Assembly: GCA_002917075.1 (NCBI GenBank)
Contig: NTMA01000005.1
Span: 434,001 to 498,000 of the forward strand
DNA: 64,000 nucleotides
DNA from: Hawksworthiomyces lignivorus
Lineage: Eukaryota > Ascomycota > Sordariomycetes > Ophiostomatales > Ophiostomataceae
Direction: 5' to 3'
The first letter of the stretch is position 1; the number at the start of each line of letters is the position of its first letter. The notes under the pieces are model-generated. The model was not told the DNA's origin. It saw nothing but the letters and a program-made list of their open reading frames with translations, and ran no database searches. Positions 35,602 to 47,500 of the stretch are shown here, piece by piece. The position numbers and the translations under genes were made by a program.

Positions 35602-37069
35602 TTTTTTTCTTCTAGATGATACGAGTTGGCAGTTCAGCAAGTTGAGGAGCAGCTCAGAAAAGCAACGGTTTCAGTCACGCCGATAGCTCGGCGCCCAAGC
35701 GCTACTATCAAGGTGAGAAAAAGGGGGAATTAAAGACGTAGTCGAGAGAAGAAAATGGCGAATAAAAAGCCATGCCAACTTTTAATGTACAGCGTATATT
35801 ACACCGCGCGCAGTTTTGAGAGCTAGTCTTTCACGGAACTATCTGTTCCATTTTTATTTTTATTTTATTTTGCGAACAGACATTTCATCATACATGTATT
35901 ATTACATCGTAAGGTATCTATTGACCTAAGTTAATGAAGGGAAATTTTTTCTTGTTCTTGATCCTTTTACCTTTTTTTTTTCCTTCTACTGCTGCGGTTA
36001 GACGCCTTTGTATTCCCTCTGTGGCGTGAGCACATACGCCGGCCCTTGCCTTAGTTGTTTTCGTGCCTGTGCCACTGGGTCAAAGCTCTCGAGCCTTTTT
36101 TTTTTTTGTCCCTTTTCTTTTTTTGGTTTATTAGCGAGCTGTTGAGTTTTTAACCAGCTGGCTGCTCCGTAATTTAGTTTGTTCGGTATACAGAACTAGG
36201 TATGTGTACATTATCTTTTGTTCCGTTTTCTCGCGAATGCTCTCTGCTCCCATGCCCGCAGGTTGCGCATATCTACGGAAAACCATTCACCAGGGCTGCT
36301 TGTTTGTGCGGCGTGTGTGGCCCCCGGAGTACTATGTACGGCAGTATGATCACAGCTTACCCCTGAAGTGGTTTTGATATGCATGTCTGACAGCAGGAGA
36401 GGGAAAGGGAAAAAAAAGATGCGAGAGATGCAGCAGAAGCGGAAACGGGAGTAAAGCGCTCTTTGTCTCGACACGGATGGGTGTGTGAATTGAGTCCCTT
36501 GATGACCGTTTTGGAGCGCAATTCGCAATATTCCCGCTTTCAATAGATAAAATGGTAAGAAAATGAAGGCATAGCATCAAAAGGTCTTTTTTTCTTCGTT
36601 TCTGCAAGTCGTTGCGAAGCATACCCGGCATGATTCCACCAGCAGTGCTATCCCGGCCCCTGGAAAGCACCCGGGCCGAGAAACAATAGTGGAGTTACTT
36701 ACAGGCAGCAGAGTCACAGGTAGGGCTGCTAATTATGTACTCGTACAGAGATAACTAAAGAAGAAGAAAAAAACGGTTCTAGTGGGGGAGAGACAGGGGA
36801 AGAAGGGATAGTGTACGGCGTATGGCGACGAAGCGTGAGCTAGGTTAGGTACTCGTATGTACAACGTATTAATGCGGCTTATCACAGGGGGCCAAGTACC
36901 AGATCCACATAAGTCGTTGCAATTTTCATCGTCGGCTAGGAGCTTGCCTGGGCAAAAGGAAGACACTATGCTGTCTTGGTTTCGGCCGTTTTGATCGATC
37001 AGGTAAAGCTGCGTTCAGCGATCCTACTGGATGAGAAACACAAAAAAGGGCGCCCATGCATCGTATACC
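35602..37069. other. Intergenic, 1.5 kb, nothing supported
   Basis: AT-rich, with T runs near 35975 and 36095. Minus-strand ORFs of 110 and 106 codons around 36211-36670 show no signature. Several TAC/GTA-rich short words (CGTATGTACAACGTA near 36855) occur. Confidence 0.45.
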
Positions 37070-37855
37070 CTACGTCGTACCTGTAGGAGATTCCCTCAGG
37101 GATCGACAAAAAAAACGCCTGAATATCTGTGTGTCTGGTGTCAAGGTCGGACGTATCTGGGTAAATATGCAGAGTATCTCAGTGGTGGTAGGTATGTGCG
37201 CTGTTTGGATGCCGCATGCACCACACTCGGCATGCGAAAGGTAGCTTTTTTTGCCTGCAGCTCCACGCTGCAGAAACAGAACAGAGCAAGATATCAGTTG
37301 TGAGATGCGTTTGAGGGTGCATCGATTTTCCCTAGCTATAATCGGTTTGTTGCCGAGGACCGGGAAATCACCAAAATGCAAGGACAGGGCCTGTTCGGGG
37401 GTGCGCCTCTCATGTGCATACGCTACTTTGCACGCTACGAGCATCTCTGCTGCTCTCATTTCTCCGTTCTCCAGTTGAGCTCTAGCCAACTCGAGCAAAG
37501 TCCAGACAAACTCAGGGTTAGCTCGTCTGCCTCTGGTCCCTCTTTGCCGACCGGGGTTCCGCCGCGAAGAGATGGGCGAGAATGACCTCTTCTGAGTGGA
37601 AGACGGCTTTGTTCGCGACATCCGCCCAATTGGCGAATGGGATAGCAGCACATCGCTGCTAGCAAGCACACAACAAAATGTCCCACCATCAACGAAATGC
37701 ACAATCCTTTCCCTCTTTCGCCCCTCGCATGGGTGGGCATGTTTGCACCACATCACCCTGCTGCTGCCGCGCACGGACTTTGTTGGCCCTGGGCGTGACG
37801 AAGGAAAATTGGGAGCCCAAGGGCCTCTGGCTCCGTTTTCCTGGTTTTCGGCCAT
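37070..37855 (-). CDS. Orphan 261-codon ORF in the gene-poor tract
   Basis: An ATG-started ORF (MAENQENGARGPWAPNFPSS) of 261 residues lies in sequence of about 50% GC. That is much longer than random stops usually allow outside the shadows of GC-rich genes. The first 100 residues are rich in Arg, Ser and Pro. The middle (about 115-150) is helix-like and charge balanced (TLLELARAQLENGEMRAAEM). The C-terminal third is Cys-containing without a clear metal-binding pattern. A CCAAT word lies about 20 nt upstream. Third-position bias is weak and no homologue is recognised. It may be an orphan gene, a decayed gene or chance. Confidence 0.35.
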   Translation of the reverse strand: MAENQENGARGPWAPNFPSSRPGPTKSVRGSSRVMWCKHAHPCEGRKRERIVHFVDGGTFCCVLASSDVLLSHSPIGRMSRTKPSSTQKRSFSPISSRRNPGRQRGTRGRRANPEFVWTLLELARAQLENGEMRAAEMLVACKVAYAHERRTPEQALSLHFGDFPVLGNKPIIARENRCTLKRISQLISCSVLFLQRGAAGKKSYLSHAECGACGIQTAHIPTTTEILCIFTQIRPTLTPDTQIFRRFFCRSLRESPTGTT

Positions 37856-40800
37856 ATTTGATCTCTTTTTTGCAATTGGCTTTCCCTTTTCTTTCTTCTC
37901 TCTGGCATTCCCCCGTCGGTCGAGCGGCCCTCGCTTTGACCAGGAGAAGACCAGCCGCGAACAGTGCTGGTCGCGCTATCTTCTTTCCTTCGAGACGGCC
38001 TCCAATGTCGACGTCGGCATATGGAACGAGGTGTAATATGTACTCTGTACTCGTACCTCCCTCTCTTCGCCCGCAAAAGAGGTGCTAATGCTGCCGGTGA
38101 ATTTCGCAATAGCCTAAGCCGTTGGCATTCTACTATTTGCTTAGAAGCCGATGCAAATGGAGGCTAATAGTACTTGTGCATTTGAGTGTACACGCTACTC
38201 CAGTAATGTCATGTCTTGCTCAGCAAAACGGGAAATCATCCCCCATAACTTTCTTGGCAATCGACGTCTTTGCATATAATCTAATCGGGGGTTGAGAGTA
38301 GTTTGGTGCTGGCGTTTCAACAAAGGTGCATATTAGTGCGCTGCGATAGGGCTTGGTTAACATGCCAAGCCTTGGACAGTGGGTGGTATGCCATCCTTCA
38401 AAATCGAAACGCATGTACATCGTATGCGCTATTACGTTGTAGGAGTAGCTTTAGAGTACTGTGTGATGGAACTCAGGCACACATGTCCTCCCCAGCTGTC
38501 ATTGCAGCTCGGAAGTTGAGCGCTTCTGGCCCAAAGCAGATATTAGCACAAGCAAAATCGAGAAACTTGCCATGCAGAAAAGTTGAAGAGAAGCCTGTCT
38601 CCCGTATGTGTCTATTTGCCGATGCTCTCCGCTGTTTGCGGAGTATCACTTCTGCGACAAACCCCAAAGGTCAAGCATCCATATAGCGTCAGCAATACGG
38701 GCAAGTTTCTCACAGCAAGATCTCGATGCCAATCCATCTTTGGCCCATAGACGAGACGATGGGATTACAGAATAGCTCTGCCACCCACTAAAGGCCACCT
38801 GTGACAAGAGATTTGCAGTCAATGACGAAGAGAGCCGCAGCCGAGCAGATAGCCGTCAATGCACTGAAAATCTACGCATGACGGGTTTCGCCATTCCTTG
38901 TAGAGTCATGTGCATTTATTCCTTTTTGTTGTAATTTGGCACATCTACGTACTTGTCAAGGCAGGTCGGCAAAGGCATCATGAGCTCAAAAGAGTGCAGC
39001 GTTAGAGGCCTGGAAACACATCAGGCTTGCCCGGTTTCCACCAGTCAATCTTCGGGTCTCCCTTGCACTGCGCACTCTGCGGCGCATTCTGTTCGGATCA
39101 TCGTCGAAACTCCATTCCTGGCACACTAGCTTGTTGATAGCTGCTCCAAAAAGCACCTATCATATTTCATGCTTTTCCCGGTGGAAACGATTTGGCCCAT
39201 CCGTACGGAGTATAAACGAAGGGCATAGCGGGTCGCAAGAGCGGTCAAGAGACGAAGGAAACAAGAGGGGAGTTCTCCCGTCCTTTTTTTTTCTCCTCTA
39301 GTTACAAGCGAATAATACGTAAGGCGCATTTTAATCGGCCCAGTATCTGGCTCGCATCTTACGATATCGTCAGTAAACACGGAGAGAGGGCTCCATTTTC
39401 TTTCTTGGTACGACTTCAGCGGAGGTCACTGCACACACAAACATTACGATGATTTACCGGTTCTGTTATGGATCACCCATCGACAAGATGTTTCGCCATC
39501 AGTAAGATCGGTGGACAGGGGGTGCATTCAATTTACAGTACATTAAAGAAATCAAGACAGCATCGAGACCGGCGCCGGCATTCACTCAGCCCAAAGTGGA
39601 AGAAGGGTTTACGAAAGCGCTAATTTGGTGAAGGACATAGGGCATTGGCTAACTCCCAAAACGTGAATAACCTCATTTCTCGTGCAAGAGAAATGCGGAG
39701 AAGCCTTATTAAAGGATCCCATGAGTGCCTGCAATACCGAGAAAAATTTGTGTGTGAATTTGTTTTCAGTTAATTCAATCTAGAACCCGTGATACGCGCA
39801 TTTACAAGGATTACCAAATTAGGTTATCCAGAGCATCGTAAATACCCGCCCGGTCAGCTTCACATCAAAGACGGGGGGAGAGTGATCCTTTCCAGCCCCC
39901 GCATCCTAAGGGAGAGTCGGACGAATGAGCAGGCGAGTGCCCGCCAGTTGGCAAAGGAAACAACCCAACAGCGACTCTGCCGAGATCGTCCGCTCCTAAG
40001 TATGTATGTAGGTGCCTCCAAAACAAAAACTAGAGATGCGCCAGGCGCGCCTTTGTCTCCCCAAGCAACCCCTGCTTTAGCAAAACTCGCTAGATCAGAA
40101 TGGATCCATCTTTAAGGAACCCCTGATCGTTGTCCACGAGAGTACAGATACGACGCACATCTCGTTTTAGCAAACTCTCACCGCCGGCTGTTCACCGTGA
40201 CCAAAGAATCGTTGCATATGCTACTCACATACGGCCGACTTCGACCAATAAGGGAGATCTGCACTGGGACGAGGGACACCGCTTCGACAAATTCCGCCGA
40301 AACGATCAAGGGCTGCCGTTTTCATCCGGCACATCCTTCATGGCGCCGAGCCAGTGACATTTTGAGTGTGCCTGTGTGCTTGTCTATGAGATGTACTCGC
40401 CAAGGCCACTGGCGACAGTGGGCATATACGGCAGGAGACACATACGCAGACGCGGGCCGGTAGTGCGAAGAACCTGAGCTGCTATATCCAGGACCGAGCA
40501 AAGGTGAAAAGCAGACGTGTGGGAGAACGCACACGTGTGTGCCTGTGTCACAGAGTATGCGTTCTACCAGAGAAAAGCGACTGACGTACTCGTACTAGCC
40601 TTGCAGGCGCTTCCGCCAGAACCTGCAGCAGAAAACGGGCTTCGGTGCCAAGCACTGGTAGGAGCTTCTTGGCACGAGCATTCAGCGCAGGCTGTCCATG
40701 TCCAAGTCCGCAAAAGGGACGGCAGAAGTCTTCTAACCGTCTTCTTTTCCTGTTTCTATACGTATTTTTTGCCACCCCCCCTTTCGTCTTGTTTGATTTT

Positions 40801-43800
40801 CTGCTCTTCATTCGCTTGTTTTCACGCCTATCAGCCGCTTGCCCACGAGACCATCCCACTTCACTCATAACACGGCCTGTCTTATAAGTAATAGAAGTCC
40901 TTCTATGTCTAAGATGCGGTCAGGTGGCCGCTTTGCTTGGGCACGAGCAGAGTAAAAACGGGATAGACTGGCGGACCTTGCTGGACCATTAGCATAGCGC
41001 CCGTGTTAAGATAATTCCTTCTTCTCGCCTTCCTCGCTGGTCTTCAGCTGCCATGGAAAAAACTGCAGCGTGGATGAATTAAAATGTTACACGAGAGTAT
41101 TATATGATACCAGACCGTCTGCATAGGGTAGGGATCCCTAGGGAAGCCCTCAGGAGCACCAGCCTGCTGAAGAGCGTTGGTGGGCTTTGACCCCCACGGA
41201 TTCTATCTGCGCCGCCCTTTGTAGAAGCCAAACACAATTAGCATGCGTGGACTCATAAATTGGTGCAAAAGTTCCCGCGTTGTGAAGAGGGTCCGAGTAC
41301 TTGTACGCGTGGTGAAGTTGGTGGCGTCTGTGACCCGCTCTGCAAGCGTCACATTGGTGTTGGTTTGTGTTAATAGACTCGATCCTGAGAGAAAAAAATG
41401 CGGAGTTTTCATCTCATATGTTTATTATCCTTATGACTCGTCTCCTTTTGTCCTGGACCTGCCTATTGTCCAATGAGGCTGAGCTATTTTTTGGTTTTTG
41501 ATTCTCTCTAACGTGTTACTCCGCGCAGAGCAGTGTCGATTTGAATGTAATACATCATTGACGAGAATATAAGGATATGAAGCAGATTAGCAACAACCCA
41601 TCAAATTAAAGGTTATGTAATTGCCAGTGGTGACGAAATAGCCACTAGAGCGTAAGACAAAAAAAACAAAGTAGCATTGTGTTAAAAGTCCCAGATCTAG
41701 AATGCGATCAGTACAACCCGGCCAGGTTGATTTTCTCTACCAAGAGAATACATGCATTGTACTTTCTGCAGCACTGTTGGCTTGCTCGACTGGAAAGGCG
41801 TCAAGCCACGATTCGAGGCTGAAACGAACGCAAGGACAAAGAGAGCGACCGGAAGCAGTCTTGTGCCTCGCACGGCCTAGAGAAGCAACACAGCCAGTTC
41901 CCTCTCTACGCTCCGGAGGAGCTCAGTTATGCAATTCTGAGAAAAAGGGAAAAAAAATTGTTGAAGTAGTATGACGAGAGACGAGCAATTTGAGACCCCA
42001 CGGAAACAAGGTCCAGGATATGGCGAGGGAGATAGAAAACAGAGTTTGTCAGAGCTGCAGACGACCTGCAGATAGGTACATGCTTCCTGCCAGGAACCAA
42101 TGCCACCCCACACCGTGCCATGCAGACGACGCAGCTGTTTTCTCCAAAAAGGAATGCGGCAGTGGGGAACATCTTGGCAGCAAGGCGGCTCATCATCAAT
42201 GCTGCGTGGGTGTTGCGCATCTTCCTACACGCTGGAACGCAACCCAAAATATCCTGCCAAACCAGCCATGGGAATTAATCTATTGCTATGCAAATCAGGA
42301 GGCCCATCATTTTTGCCGATCTGTTTGCGTCCGTCTTGCCTCACCGTAACTCTCGATAAGAGACGCTGATGGGGCAGAAAACGGTCAGAGAATGACCGCA
42401 TCCCGGGCCCTCTCACCCATCCAAAAAGAGGGAGTATGACGAAATCGTCGAATACGAAGCAGAGCCGGTTCTCAACCGGATGGAGATAACCCTCAAAAAA
42501 AAAGTAGGCGTCTGCATAGAGGAGCGATAGCCCAAAATTGTCGAAACCGAAGTTCCAGGACCTCTGGTCGGATTTGGGCTTGACACGAGCGCTTTGTCCC
42601 CCAAGCTAAGAGGTGCTTCTTCCCAGCGGGTCATTCGTTTCGCGGTCTTAATCTCGCTCGGCTTAATAAACTCCCTCTTCGGGTTTTCCCTATTAATTGC
42701 AACTACCTGTTTTCTAATACCGAGAATAAATAGAACAGCTGAGGAAATTAAGATGATCGAGATGAATTCAAATGGTCATCTTGCTTGCCGTGCTTTCCCG
42801 GCGCATAACCGTGTTCCTGAGCATCACCGCCTCTGTAGTCCCAGCTCCTTGCGTCATCTAAAAATGTTAATCTTCAGATAAATGCGAGGCCCTTTTCGTC
42901 GCAAGTCTATATCGTGTACGCGCGTGGAGCCCCCCCTTCGCTTATTCTGATGTGGCATAGTCAGTGCAAGCGAAAGCCTACTCACATTCTCCAGACAAAT
43001 GAGCGGGTTTAAACTGGTGATTCTGCAAATATTCTCTTGAACGTTTTATTTTATTCCCGTGCTCGTCCTACAGCTTCTTGTCTTCTTGGCTCATCTCTGC
43101 TTTTTTCTTTATAAAAAAATCATATTCACTTATATTATGCTATTGCTTTAGGAGAAGTCTCCTGTAACTCGCCAACCACACATCCTCAATCATACTCTCC
43201 AAATATGTCTTGCATAATAGCTGCGCACTGTCCGTCTATTATTAGCCCTACAACAACAGTAGGATCCCGCGTTCCTTGAACCAATTTCATTTACCTCCTC
43301 CCCCCTCCAGCTCAAACCTCATCCCCAAACTGCTTCTGTTTCTCCCACGTCTAGCCCCCCCACGCCGGAAGCTGCCTAACCTCGACTGCTTTAGGCATTC
43401 CGAGATGCCTTCGTAACAACGTATTGAATCCTGTTGACGTATGCTTTTGCCTGACAAGCCTGGATTAACAGCCCTCAGTTAATGAGAAATGTATTTTGCA
43501 GTGCTGCAAATGGTACAGCTCAGCTCATGCATCCTACTAGTCTACAGCTATCTTATGGAATATCCTTTTTATCGAAATCCTTGCTAGATATGATATTCGA
43601 GTTTCCCATAACGTGCACATATAGAAATATCACTGCTTCCACTCGCTCTTGGCTCGCTCTTGGCTCGCTCTTGGCAGGCCGAGAAGCCGAATCAGTCAAG
43701 TGAGGGGGACAGATCTTGAAGAAGGATCTTGCAAGGCCACATCGCAGAAATCACCGACAAAGCGCTGTGAACACAATGAGATTTAATGTCGCAAGGACTC

Positions 43801-44161
43801 GCGTAAAAATATCGAGAAAAAAAAGAAACGGAAAGTCGCATGAGAGCTGCAGGATTTGGATTTGAGCATATGCCTACCCCGTAGAGAGCTTTGATAATAG
43901 AGCCTCATTGCTTGAAAACCATGCTTATGTAATTTTAGAGGCTGACTTAAATTGCCACACGTGACCACGCGCCCGCATCTTTGATGTTCGTGTTTTTGCA
44001 TTCGATAACCATGCTGAGTTTCTGCGGGAATCGACGCGAACTCGACCATCAAGAACAACGGTCTTACGCTGAGAGTTTGGAAGATATTAACTGTGTAATA
44101 CCTGGATTAGAAGTTCCGCAATCGAGGGTATGGTGTGGACAATATACCACTACGAGCAGAG
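37856..44161. other. Gene-poor tract, right part (6.3 kb)
   Basis: No gene is supported. Seen: an inverse TACGGAGTA copy at 39204-39212, three direct copies of GGCTCGCTCTT near 43650-43673, and ORFs of 95-127 codons (38303-38686, 39789-40115, 41990-42349, 42594-42881) that lack bias or signature. The last kilobase is the PSO2 promoter; an AG at 44159-44160, just before the chosen ATG, could be a splice acceptor from an untranslated exon. Confidence 0.45.
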
Positions 44162-46960
44162 ATGCCTACCCCAACCACATCCCGAGTCTCGCGACCCGGG
44201 GCTGCGGCGAAGAACATGAAATCGCCGGCAATCAAGAAGAAGATGGCGCCGCCAAACCAGAGCATCCTCAGCTTCTTCAAAAAGGTCCCACCTCCTGAAG
44301 AATCCATGTTCGTGGCTGGTGGGACGGCCGCTTTTACCATCAGCCAATATGCCGTACAACGCGAGAGCGACGACGTCATCGACGTGGACATGACCGTGGA
44401 GAGCACGACTGAAATCCGATTTAACGAGTGCCCTACCCCGGTGAAGCGACAGAGACTGAGTGACGAGCAGCAGCAGGAACGTTCCTCTCCTCTGGCGTCT
44501 GGAACAGAAGACACCACAATGGCAGCAAATCCACCAAAGCCAGTCAAACCACCCCAACAGCGTGGCCCATTTCTTGATGATTCCGATTCAGAAGACGACG
44601 AAGATGTTAAAGATAAACTAGTTAATACCCAAGCCGAAGTGGTCACAGCACGCGATAGCGAGCTCGAAGCTTCCGAGCCAGAACCAATTCCGCCACAACT
44701 GTCGGAGAACCAAACTTCTTTTGAGGAAACTTTTCATCCGCCAGACCTCAAGGCGGCCACTAGTGAAGAGGCATTGGAAGATAACGATTATGATGATTTT
44801 TTCCCTATAGACGAAGAGGAAGATGAAGAGTTTGGCGGTGAAGAATACCGCGAGAGAAAATACATGGAAGAGCAGGCCCGGCTCGAGGCGGAAGACATTC
44901 TTATGCGCAGCTATGGCTGTGACGACGGCGGCCCGGCTGAAGCCGCCGAAGGCACAAGCACAGACTTCGATGCCATGACCGAGTGCTGTCCTATCTGTGG
45001 CTCAAGTCTCGCTGGATACACGCCGGACCAAGCAACTGTTCATGTGAACGCGTGTCTGGACGGAGGTGCCCCTTCTGCGGCCAATGATTCTGTCGGTCGA
45101 GCTGCAGAGTCGAAGCGACTTTCTTCTCCAAAGGAAAATTCACAGCAGAGAACTGCAAGCGATGCGTCGACAGTACTCAAACAGCCCATATCTGAACTCT
45201 CAAAGCGCTTTATGCGTACAGCGCAACCGCGGCCTGGCCAGGCGAACCCGATCACCCTCGACGGCTCTGGTTCGGGAGGGCCATTGGCATCTGGAGCGGC
45301 CGGCTCAGCATTTGCCAAACTTATGTCAGGCCATGCAGAAGACTCTGCTTGGGCCACAGCTGCCGCTGCGGAATTTGCCTCGCGCGGCAGGCCGGCATAC
45401 GAGCGCACGTGTCCGTTCTACAAGATCATGCCTGGCTTTTTCATCTGTGTGGACGCCTTCCGCTACGGCGCCGTAGAGGGCTGCCGCGCGTATTTTCTGA
45501 GCCACTTCCACAGCGACCACTACGTGGGCCTGACAGCCAAGTGGTGCCACGGGCCGATCTACTGCTCCAGGGTCACAGGCCAGCTGGTAAAGAGCCAGCT
45601 GGGCACGGTGGCCAAGTGGGTGGTCGAGCTCGACTTTGAAGAGCCGGTTGATGTTCCGGGCACCGAGGGCGTCCGCGTCACCATGATCCCGGCGAACCAC
45701 TGCCCCGGCAGTTCCCTGTTCTTGTTTGAGAAGACGATGCCGCCGAGCGCGGGCAAGCGCACCCAGCGGATTCTGCACTGCGGTGATTTCCGGGCGTGCC
45801 CAGCGCAGGTGCATCATCCGCTTCTGCGGCCCGAGACGATAGATGCGGTGACGGGCAAGACAAGGCAGCAGAAGATCGACGTGTGCTACCTTGACACCAC
45901 GTACCTCAACCCGCGCTATTCGTTCCCACCCCAGGACGACGTCGTCTCGGCGTGTGCGGCTATCTGTGCGCAGCTGGACCGCAGCCTCCGGGCGGGACGA
46001 GAGGCCGAGTGGGACCGCGCTCTCCGGCGCCGCGAAGGCAGCGGCGGCGCTGCCGACGGAAGCGGCAATGTTCGCGACTTTTTCGGCAAGGCGGGCGACA
46101 GCAAGACGGCAGAAGCTGCGGGCCCGGGATGCGACCAGCCTGTCGAGGCGCCCGCCAATGCCTTCTCCGCGCTAGGCAAGCCCGCAAAGGGCACCGACCG
46201 CAACCGCCTGCTCGTCATCTGCGGTACCTACAGCATCGGCAAGGAGCGGATCTGCAAAGCCATCGCGCAGGCGATGGGCACCAAGATCTTTGCCTCGCCG
46301 GCCAAGATCAAGATCGTGGCGCAGCTTGGCGACCCCGAGCTAACGGCCCTAATGACGTCCAACGCCACCGAGGCCCAGGTCCACATGCAGATGCTGATGG
46401 AGATCCGCGCCGAGACCCTCGCCGAGTACCTCGACGGGTACCGCGCGCATTTTTCCAAGATCGTCGGGTTCCGCCCCTCCGGCTGGAACTATCGGCCGAG
46501 CATGGCCAACAACGGCGGCGCAGGAGGTGCCGGGAAGGGCGCCGGCTCGCCAGCCATTGCGGCGTCTGCCAATCTGTCGCCGAGCACCCTGCCCATCGCG
46601 AGCCTACTCCACGGCCCAGGCTGGCGGACCCGGTTCGGCACGCGCGACCTAGTGCCGCAGCGCGGGAGCACCAAGGAAGCCCTCTGCTTCGGCGTCCCGT
46701 ACAGCGAGCACAGCTCGTTCCGGGAGCTGGCGCTCTTTTTGCTGACGCTGCGGATCGAAAAGGTGGTGCCGACCGTCAACGTCGGCAGCGCGGCTACGCG
46801 AAAGCGGATGAAAGGGTGGATCGACCGGTGGCTGGCCGAGCGGCGGCGCGGCGGGCTGGTGCGGGTGCAGGCCAGGGAGATGAATGGCCTCGAGAGCAGC
46901 GAGAGAGATCCTAAGCTGTGGGATGGCAAGGATGGGATGGGCGGCGCCGCAGATTGGTAG
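44162..46960 (+). CDS. PSO2: DNA interstrand cross-link repair nuclease Pso2/Snm1
   Basis: A single long exon of about 932 residues. A PIP-like element NQSILSFFKK lies near residues 30-40. A UBZ4-type zinc finger (CCPICGSS...HVNACLD) starts near residue 274 and should bind ubiquitin. The metallo-beta-lactamase core begins after CPFYKIMPGF. It has SHFHSDHYVGL (motif 2 metal ligands, about 447), IPANHCPGSS, RILHCGDFRA and YLDTTYLNP. The beta-CASP part contains LLVICGTYSIGKERI and VPYSEHSSF. Such enzymes are 5' exonucleases that digest DNA past cross-links in the nucleus. A Gly/Ala/Asp-rich insertion (about 600-670) precedes LLVICGTYS, a common place for fungal inserts. The start at MPTPTTSR is used because the longer reading begins with GTG. 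Confidence 0.95.
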   Translation: MPTPTTSRVSRPGAAAKNMKSPAIKKKMAPPNQSILSFFKKVPPPEESMFVAGGTAAFTISQYAVQRESDDVIDVDMTVESTTEIRFNECPTPVKRQRLSDEQQQERSSPLASGTEDTTMAANPPKPVKPPQQRGPFLDDSDSEDDEDVKDKLVNTQAEVVTARDSELEASEPEPIPPQLSENQTSFEETFHPPDLKAATSEEALEDNDYDDFFPIDEEEDEEFGGEEYRERKYMEEQARLEAEDILMRSYGCDDGGPAEAAEGTSTDFDAMTECCPICGSSLAGYTPDQATVHVNACLDGGAPSAANDSVGRAAESKRLSSPKENSQQRTASDASTVLKQPISELSKRFMRTAQPRPGQANPITLDGSGSGGPLASGAAGSAFAKLMSGHAEDSAWATAAAAEFASRGRPAYERTCPFYKIMPGFFICVDAFRYGAVEGCRAYFLSHFHSDHYVGLTAKWCHGPIYCSRVTGQLVKSQLGTVAKWVVELDFEEPVDVPGTEGVRVTMIPANHCPGSSLFLFEKTMPPSAGKRTQRILHCGDFRACPAQVHHPLLRPETIDAVTGKTRQQKIDVCYLDTTYLNPRYSFPPQDDVVSACAAICAQLDRSLRAGREAEWDRALRRREGSGGAADGSGNVRDFFGKAGDSKTAEAAGPGCDQPVEAPANAFSALGKPAKGTDRNRLLVICGTYSIGKERICKAIAQAMGTKIFASPAKIKIVAQLGDPELTALMTSNATEAQVHMQMLMEIRAETLAEYLDGYRAHFSKIVGFRPSGWNYRPSMANNGGAGGAGKGAGSPAIAASANLSPSTLPIASLLHGPGWRTRFGTRDLVPQRGSTKEALCFGVPYSEHSSFRELALFLLTLRIEKVVPTVNVGSAATRKRMKGWIDRWLAERRRGGLVRVQAREMNGLESSERDPKLWDGKDGMGGAADW

Positions 46961-47500
46961 AACAGCTCTGTGTAGAAATGTGTGTATTGTAATCTATCAC
47001 GAAATACATAGTGTTGGCTAGCGACTCAAAACTGACAAAGACGCCAGGAACTCAAACTTTTGCAATAATCCGTTTGGATACAAAGTTTTGAGAAATGACC
47101 TTGGCGAACTTCGTATTGATTGAGAGCAACATAGTGTGAAACTAGCTATAGGAGAACTAGGTCTCCCATGTGTCATTGGAATGGGTAGATTTCAAATTTA
47201 GTTTCGTTATTGTTTCTCATATCCTGGTGAATCACAATACAAGCATAGACAGCGTTCAAAATAGAATATACCCCTCTCTCCCCTTCGCTTAACATTAACC
47301 TTGTGTTCCCATCTCCCCGGTCTAATGCTTTTCCTTTCCTTTCGATGTTTTTTAGTGCTTTAACAGAGAGACGTTCAAGTGCAGTCCCTCATAGTCCATA
47401 AATAACCAACTATTTCTGCCAATCTCACTGCACCTTGAGCAAAAGCCAAACCAGTCTCTGTGCTGCTTGGCGATCCGCCTCCATATGCCCACTTCCTCGT
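46961..47500. other. Convergent 3' region of PSO2 and LSM2
   Basis: PSO2 (plus) and LSM2 (minus) end toward each other. The spacer is AT-rich and has no coding signal. Confidence 0.55.

Noticed and set aside
41100..41220. GC-rich segment with paired GGGATCCC and CCCTAGGG-like words
   Set aside because: Considered as a structured RNA gene. No snRNA, SRP, RNase P or 5S motif could be matched.
28694..44161. RIP-mutated transposon block
   Set aside because: The tract is not uniformly AT-rich, has no long repeats or terminal repeats visible and keeps GC-rich islands, so RIP decay is not supported by eye. A RIP index would decide.
45952..46914. 320-codon plus-strand ORF
   Set aside because: Lies inside PSO2 in another frame and has the Arg/Ala composition typical of a shifted GC-rich frame.
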